Below, piece by piece: positions 58,401 through 64,000 of a stretch of DNA of 64,000 bases. The stretch is from NCBI GenBank assembly GCA_030063045.1, contig JAQSEB010000020.1, forward strand, positions 1,302,001-1,366,000. The letters are read 5' to 3'. Position 1 is the first letter of the stretch. Each line of letters starts with the position of its first letter. The DNA comes from Pratylenchus scribneri (Eukaryota; Nematoda; Chromadorea; Rhabditida; Pratylenchidae). The notes below the pieces were generated by a model. The model was given only the letters and a program-made list of their open reading frames with translations, had not been told where the DNA came from and searched no databases. The position numbers and the translations under genes are program-made.

Positions 58401-61400
58401 TTGGCGGGGAACATAGCCAGGATCTGATGAGAGATGAGGGGAAATTAGATGCCAAAATTTGATGGCAAATTCTCACAAAAAAAAAAGAATTTGTTTGTTC
58501 AATATCGTAAAATATTATTATTGTTGTTGCCAATTTTTGGGTGAAATTGGAAATAAAAAACATTGAAAATATCGAAAAGATCACCATTCAGTGCTAGATC
58601 ATCAGTCTAGATAGTAGATACCTAATCGATAGATTTCATCGAGACACATCATTTGATTATGTTTTTGCTTTGGGTTTAACCAATTCTAACATAGTTTTGA
58701 ACCATTAAACCAAAACAGGTTTAAACCGTTTAATACCCTTTAATTTTTGACCAAACCAAAATAGGTTTAAACCGTTTAATATCCTTTAATTGTTGACTAA
58801 ACCATGAGAAATTATATACCATTCAATGCGTCTTGACCAGCTCTATCCAATTTTAGGTATAAAGGCTAAGATTCTAGGCTCTAGGACAAACCATTGAACC
58901 ATTAAAATCTTTTTGACAAATTAAATAGTAATAACTAAAAATAAAATATTCGATGCTCCAAATTGCCAATTTTAAAAGTGGACACTGACCACATGCACAA
59001 ATTCCTTGAACGCATTTTGCACCCCCAATGCATGTTGGCACTGTGGCAACGGCACACGGATAGCCGGGAATGCCAACTGCTGGTGGGGAGCTCAAAGGTT
59101 GAAGAATGATGGCAGAAACGGGCTGGCAAAAAGTGCCAGTCCGGGAAAGGACAGTGTTTGGAAGGCATTGGCATCGACCGGATTGGCAAATGGAATTGCC
59201 AAGGCAAATTGTGGCCGGCGTGCATGTTTGCGTTGGCAATTGGGTGGCGATGGTCACGGTGGCACATTGGCCATTCAATGCCACTTGTTGATATGGACAA
59301 GAGCAAAATCCATTCAGGCACACGGAATTGCCAGTGCATCGAGTCAAATTTGCAATGCATGGTTCGCCGGGATTGGCGATGGAATTTACAGTGACGCACA
59401 TTTTATTTTGAATTGGTTCCCCATTTGGACAGACGCAAAAGCCGTTGGCACAAACTGAATTGCCCAAACATTCCACTTGGGCAATTATGCCGGGTGGACG
59501 TTCGCAACTGGCGCCGGGTTCCACTAAAGAGACATTTAAATTTGGCTATCAAATAATTTATTAAATAATAAAATAATGGGAACTTTCAAAAAATTTGGTT
59601 TAATATATTCAAAGATATAAAACATTTTGCAAACTTGAATTTCCTCAAATTTAAAAATGCTAAATTATAGAGGGAATTTTAGGCTTTCGTATGGTATATC
59701 GCCTCGCACGATTGGCTTTTGCCTTGATCTCTGATAATTGTTTTATTTCCCTTCTTTGAAATCAAAAGTGTACAAACTACAAATCTTATTTTCTTTTGGG
59801 CAATAAATGAAAAGAAGAGAGAATACCGTATTTCATTTGGTGGAAATGGTAGAAATACAAATCTTATTATTTGAGAATTTTATGGATTTATTCTAAATGG
59901 AAAAAATTAAAAATTTTCGGAAAAGAAGTAACCGGAAATAGTGCAAATTAATTCTTTCCGGAAGGAAATAGTGCAAATTCATTCTTTCCGGAAGGAAAAA
60001 GTGCAAATTAATTCTTTCCGGAAGGAAAAAGTGCAAATTAATTCTTTCCGGAAGGAAATAGTGCAAATTCATTCTTTCCGGAAGGAAATAGTGCAAATTC
60101 ATTCTTTCCGGAAGGAAAAAGTGCAAATTAATTCTTTCCGGAAGGAAAAAGTGCAAATTCATTCTTTCCGGAAGGAAATAGTGCAAATTCATTCTTTCCG
60201 GAAGGAAAAAGTGCAAATTAATTCTTTCAGGAAGGAAAAAGTGCAAATTCATTCTTTCCGGAAAAAGGGCCACGGAAATAGTATAAAATAATTCTATCCA
60301 GAAAAAAGGCGGAATTAATAATAATAATATATTCAATTCCATTCCCCCTTCTGACCATATATTTTCGGCACAATGCATTCCCCATTCCTCTCCTCATATC
60401 CCTCCGGGCAAACACAATATCCATTGAAGCAAAATGATCCTCCGGTGCAAACATTCGGATTGTGTCGGCAATTTAAGCCAGGCGATTCTATAAATTCTCC
60501 AATCAAATCCACATCCATCCAATTAACCTACTTTTGACGAGTCTTTTGCCTCCTTCTATTCTCCCTTCATTTTCGTCCATTCGAATGCTAATAAATGAAT
60601 AATTCACCATAAAATTGAATATAGCCTCTAACCAATTTCGATGTTGTGGCAAAAAGTTTGGCGGGCATTGACAAACATTTTGGTTACAAATTGCGCCACC
60701 ATCGCAGAAATCCCGGGGTCCACAGGGTTGACCCGGATTCACAATGGGATTGGCAACTGTGTGTGACGGAAAAATTAAAGAGTAATTCCCATTCCCTTTC
60801 TTTTATAACATTCCCCCAACTTCCAAAATTGTTCGAAACGAAATAGTAACATAGTTGTTACTCTCGATCGGGCATCTAAGCCATTCATTTGGCGATATAT
60901 CAAAAAGGAAGCAACCAATTTGGGAAGACGATAAACCATTCGAAAACCCCAATTTCCTCTAAAAAGTGGCTTTTCTAATTTTTTGAATACTTTAAAAATT
61001 TATAAAATTAGCACCTTTTCAAAATTCAAGTATATTATACATACGCAGAGCTATGTAAATTTTTCAAAAATTAGAAGTATAATATTAAAAAAAAGTCACT
61101 TTTAGAGGACACTTTTGGGCTTCAAAATGGTATACCGCCTTCCAAAATTGGCTATTGCCTCAATCTATGGTAAAAAGAATGGCACAGATACCCAATAGAC
61201 GGTACCCAATCATCCCTCTCGTTCCCCCGTCCACCAACTTTTGTTCCTTGCAATGCACATTATTTGTCCTGCCTGCACAAATTCGTCCGCGCATCGGCAA
61301 ACCCCATCTCGGCATTTTGCACCACCAACTCCTCTGCCTGCCATTGTCCCACATTCTGCACCCTCTTCCGCACATTCATGGCCCAATTCAATCCTTTTCC

Positions 61401-63872
61401 TTTCATCAATTGATTCCGTAAATTGATTTTGGGGCAAATTCCCGTCTTTTGGTCTTCCATTTTGTTGGTTTAAGGAATTGTCAATGCCATCATTGTTTGG
61501 CACATTCACCACTTGGGGACGGGGAGTTGAAGTTGAACTATTCAGGCAAAAGTATTTTTGGCATTCTCCTACCCCAAAATCTAACCTTGCTATTTGAATT
61601 TTGCCTTCCATTCCATCATTCCCACTAATTTCCTTTGCCTCATTTTTATTTTCATTTGGCCCAAAAATTCCACCAAATTCTGTTGGCAATGGCCTTTCCC
61701 AATTTGCCGATGATGGCCCAATATAATCCTCCCTTTTCATTCTTCGTTTTTTGATTTGGGGATTCACAAAAATTGGAAACAAATTCAGCAAATTTTCAAT
61801 AATGGAATTTGTTAGCGAAGTTAGTGAATGGAAGAAGGGCATTGTGAAGGAGGAAAACACTGCAAAATACACACAAAAAAAACAATATGTTATATTTATT
61901 TATTCGTACGGTGAATAATTTATAAACAATATTAGTCCAATTCTATTTAAAAATATCAATTTTTCATCGCACTAATAAGCAAAAGTTTAATTAATTTTAT
62001 CTAAAAATTTGTGGATATTTTTCATTATAATTTTCTAATAAGCAATGAACTAATAAGAACAGGATGTTTAATCCTCCATTAACCCCCAATTTGCCTATTC
62101 CCACCTCTTTCTTGTTGAACAACATTTCCAATTTCTCCTCCATTTTGTCTCATTAGATTGCCATTTGAAGAAGTTTGTTTGGTTGAAGCCATCGAAATTG
62201 GCTGCCTCCGTTGCTGCTGATGAATCCATTCTTCTTCCATCATTTGGCCTTTCCTTTGTTGTTGGATTGGCCCAAACATTTGGCCCTCCCCCTCAAAACA
62301 TTCCTTTCCCTTTTGGATCATCCCATTGGGGCATTCACATTGGAGGGTGGACGGATTACAACGAGAATTGGCCACACAAAGTTCTGAGGAAATTTGAATA
62401 AAATTTTGATCAATTTTTGGATTTTTGGAATGAAGGAAAAAAGGAAAATTAAATGTCCAAAGAGGAATATTTTTGTCCACCTCCATTTCCGCATGGGAAT
62501 CCGGGCGGTGATTTCAGCCGATCGACGCATTCTCCGCCAACGGGCATTTTCAATTCCGGCTCAAAACATTGACAAATTCGATTGTGGCTACAAAATGATT
62601 GGCCCAAACATTGTTGGCCATGAGCACAACTTTGGCCAGGTTTGGCTGCAAAAATGCAAATGCCATTCAGGCAAATTGAGCCATGACCACAATTTGGACC
62701 ATCATCGGCCAATGGTGAACAATTTTGGCCAATTCCAAGTTGTTGGAGGGAACTAAAGGGAAATGAGGGAATTAATGACCAATTTATTCGAAACAATAGA
62801 AAATTGGGCCATTCTTTCGACCATATCTCAATCTCAATAGGGAAATATCCAATTCTGGTAAGCAAAGCAATATACCATTTGAAAGCCCTAAATGTCCTTT
62901 AAAAAGTGGCTTCATTACTTTTTGGAAATTTTATATAATTTTTAAAATAAACTCGGGTTTATTATTTTTAAAGACAAATAAATAAACTAAAAAGTGTAAA
63001 TTTCATAATAATTTTATAGCCACTTTTTAGAAGACATTCAGGGCTTTCCAATGGTATAGAGCCTTGCCAAATTGGTTATTGCCTTGCTGAATTATGGCCC
63101 AAAAGCTAATTAAGGTACTCAATTGTCCCTCATTCCATTTTATTTATATTTAAAACTGAAAATTTTTGGAAATATATTTGTTAAAAAACATTCAAATTGC
63201 CCTAAACGTAAAGAGTATTAATTTCAAACAATAAACCAAATTCGGTTTAAACCGTTTAATACCCTTTAATTGTTGACCAAACCATAACAAATTTATACAT
63301 TCAATGCGTTTTAACCAGCTCTATCCAATTTTGGGTATATTTTGGTTTGTGAATGTAGTACAAACCCTTCCTTAAACCATTTAATTATTTACACGTTATC
63401 CTTTTTTACGGTAATTTCAATATTTTTTTACTAAAAATAAATATTTTCTCAATTTAAGCCCTGAGGCAACCATCATTCCCCTTCATAAATTTTACCGTTT
63501 CTTCCTTTGCCAATTCCTTCTTCGACTGCTAAATCGCCGTCGATTTGCAGCCATCGCCGCTGCACTGTAAATGTCCATGCAAATTCCGCCAACTGCCACT
63601 TTGCCAGCTTCAAAAAAATAATTTTCATTAAAATAAGCCCTTCACCCATCTAAAAAACAAACGTGGACAAAGACAAAGCCGGCGGGCGGTGTCACAAAAT
63701 GCTCCACCAGTGCATTGGCTGCTGTCAGTGCATTGGCCCAGTGTGCCGGCGGGGATTGGGACACATTGGTCTTGTTGAATGGTCATTCCGGCTGGACATT
63801 GGCAAAGACCCCCAACACAGTTGGATCCGCCCAAACAAACTTCCCCACTTGGACATGGGTCACCGGGAGGGG
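52404..63872 (-). CDS. Secreted multi-EB-module protein with C-terminal chitin-deacetylase-like domain (5' end outside window)
   Basis: Exons read: 63872-63663, 63607-63496, 62752-62481, 62383-62084, 61859-61239, 60756-60608, 60527-60356, 59523-58990, 58423-58110, 58032-57907, 57860-57669, 57246-56859, 56597-56382, 55825-55682, 55347-54939, 54898-54788, 54744-54651, 54366-54311, 53709-53397, 53340-53263, 52931-52767, 52726-52586, 52541-52404. The first 14 carry repeated EB modules (for example CIGGAKCVQGICACDPGY, CLGNSVCANGFCVCPNGEPI). Then a Gln/Ser-rich linker, CQLPDCFCSRTG, DIPGNLPVAKVPR and a NodB-like fold (GGCPIGATFFISHKNTNYDQ, FWPQTMDFFPPWNC, YPGIWAFP, QALEWLKRP, CETPSICTYSG, CGSCPP). 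The known deacetylase motifs are lost: LTFHGPVND instead of TFDD, no His pair after HELAVQAF, and SAP instead of RAP. Probably extracellular and chitin- or cuticle-associated. Two GC-AG introns, one 40-nt intron and a problematic exon end at 52767 are noted. A split into two or three genes (at about 62.08 or 55.5 kb) is possible. Confidence 0.78.
52950..53225. repeat. MITE-like family E with long terminal inverted repeats
   Basis: ATGGTTTGGGTCCTCATTTC ... GGGAAAAAGTAGG ... GGCCCTTCC at the left mirrors GGAAGGACCCTTCACTTTTT ... GAGAACCCAAACCATTTAGG at the right. It fills most of one intron of the deacetylase-like gene. Confidence 0.6.
53785..54075. repeat. Family B element in deacetylase-like gene intron
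   Basis: Left ATATCAAATTAAAGAGCAGA ... TTGGCTATTAAATGATATTA; right TAGGTAGATAAAAGTCTGC ... TTTTTAACTTGATAATAAAA. Confidence 0.55.
54110..54260. repeat. Family B element, partial, next to the previous copy
   Basis: GACGCTTGTAGCTAATTAAG and ATCAAATTAAAGAGCGCACT are the family left arm. The right arm is missing. Confidence 0.5.
55462..55467 (-). promoter_or_regulatory. Candidate internal polyadenylation signal within the EB/deacetylase-like gene
   Basis: AATAAA on the minus strand lies about 90 bp after an alternative reading that runs from the exon at 55825-55682 into a stop near 55,557. It could end an EB-only transcript. Confidence 0.35.
55940..56225. repeat. MITE-like family A, full copy, in EB gene intron
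   Basis: The left GAGGCGATAGCCAATCCTGG ... TCCTCTAAAAAGTGGCTTAT and right AAGCCACTTTTTAGAGGATA ... TTGAGCTATGGCCTAAAA arms are near-perfect inversions. Confidence 0.65.
58676..58870 (+). repeat. Dispersed repeat, family F, copy 1
   Basis: Repeated GGTTTAAACCGTTTAATA blocks (twice), then CAATGCGTCTTGACCAGCTC and TATCCAATTTTAGGTAT, shared with 63.2 kb. It lies in an EB gene intron. Confidence 0.55.
59625..59745. repeat. Family A MITE, right half, in EB gene intron
   Basis: TTATAGAGGGAATTTTAGGC and GTATGGTATATCGCC ... GATTGGCTTTTGCCTTGA. It lies 140 bp upstream of minisatellite array 5. Confidence 0.5.
59881..60320 (+). repeat. Minisatellite array 5 (30-bp unit, about 11-12 copies) in EB gene intron
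   Basis: Unit: GTGCAAATTAATTCTTTCCG then GAAGGAAAAA or GAAGGAAATA. It keeps the core and the GTGCAAATTAATTC part but lacks 9 bp (the GGGCAACCG segment) of the 39-bp unit. ATTAATTC alternates with ATTCATTC. The borders GGATTTATTCTAAATGGAAA (left) and AAAAAAGGCGGAATTAATAA (right) are those of the other arrays. Confidence 0.95.
60865..61190. repeat. MITE-like family A, full copy, in EB gene intron
   Basis: Left AAAAAGGAAGCAACCAATTT ... CCTCTAAAAAGTGGC; right GTCACTTTTAGAGGAC ... TATACCGCCTTCCAAAATTG. Confidence 0.65.
62800..63115. repeat. MITE-like family A, full copy, in EB gene intron
   Basis: Left GGGCCATTCTTTCGACCATA ... GTCCTTTAAAAAGTGGC; right AGCCACTTTTTAGAAGACAT ... TTGCTGAATTATGGCCCAAA. 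Confidence 0.65.
63225..63350 (+). repeat. Dispersed repeat, family F, copy 2
   Basis: AAACCAAATTCGGTTTAAAC, CCCTTTAATTGTTGACC and TTTAACCAGCTCTATCC, as at 58.7 kb. A shorter trace is at 1,050-1,095. It lies in an EB gene intron. Confidence 0.55.
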
Positions 63873-64000
63873 CTTAATGAATTCAAATTTTTGGGAAATT
63901 GGATTGAATGGAATGTCAAATTAGAAATAAGATGGCCTAATTATTTCATTAAAAATCCTAAATAAATCACATAATAATTCCAATCTTCGATGATGTAAAC

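Noticed and set aside
59893..60378. ORFs of 116-161 codons across array 5
   Set aside because: Repeat-derived (30 bp is ten codons). The real exon nearby is 60527-60356 in another reading.

Overview
The window is nuclear DNA of an animal, almost certainly a nematode. It is AT-rich, has split genes with many 40-60 bp introns, and carries nematode-type families: a ceh-14-class LIM-homeobox gene, a patched-related (PTR) protein, and an EB-module plus chitin-deacetylase-like protein. At least five introns are best explained by GC-AG splice sites. Raised GC-AG usage has been described for cyst nematodes (Globodera), so a tylenchid or cyst-nematode-like source is a reasonable inference, but the genus cannot be named from this sequence.

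Layout. Positions 1-16,730 form a compact minus-strand block read right to left: a PTR/patched-family membrane protein (16,730-10,441), the mitochondrial twin-CX9C factor CMC2 (10,071-9,659), and a PI4KA-type phosphatidylinositol 4-kinase (9,518 to beyond position 1). CMC2 and PI4KA are only 140 bp apart and could be an operon. From 16.7 to 25.5 kb no gene is supported. A plus-strand LIM-homeobox gene of the Lhx3/4 class (ceh-14 orthologue) spans 25,482-42,243 with 13 exons; every exon phase is consistent and the product is 666 aa. Next come a small coiled-coil ORF pair (43.7-44.3 kb), a seven-exon minus-strand gene for a 264-aa single-pass membrane protein that I do not recognise (47,677-45,417), and a 4.7 kb gene-poor stretch. 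The right end (52,404-63,872, 5' end outside the window) is a minus-strand multi-exon gene of repeated EB cysteine modules followed by a chitin-deacetylase-like domain that has lost the family's catalytic residues.

The repeat landscape is the most unusual part. Five minisatellite arrays, with units of 39 bp (four arrays) or 30 bp (one array), are built around the palindrome CTTTCCGGAAAG. They lie at five separate sites in both orientations, three of them inside introns. They share a conserved border motif containing GGCGGATTTATT, and a single-unit version sits at 39.7 kb. This looks like a dispersed tandem-repeat-carrying mobile element rather than independent satellites. At least six other short inverted-repeat (MITE-like) families and a tRNA-derived SINE-like family (four copies, all in PI4KA introns) fill the remaining non-coding DNA. 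Long mono-G/C tracts occur only between 16.9 and 43.6 kb, around the homeobox gene.

All exon joins were worked out by eye from splice motifs, reading phase and family knowledge. No alignment or database search was run.
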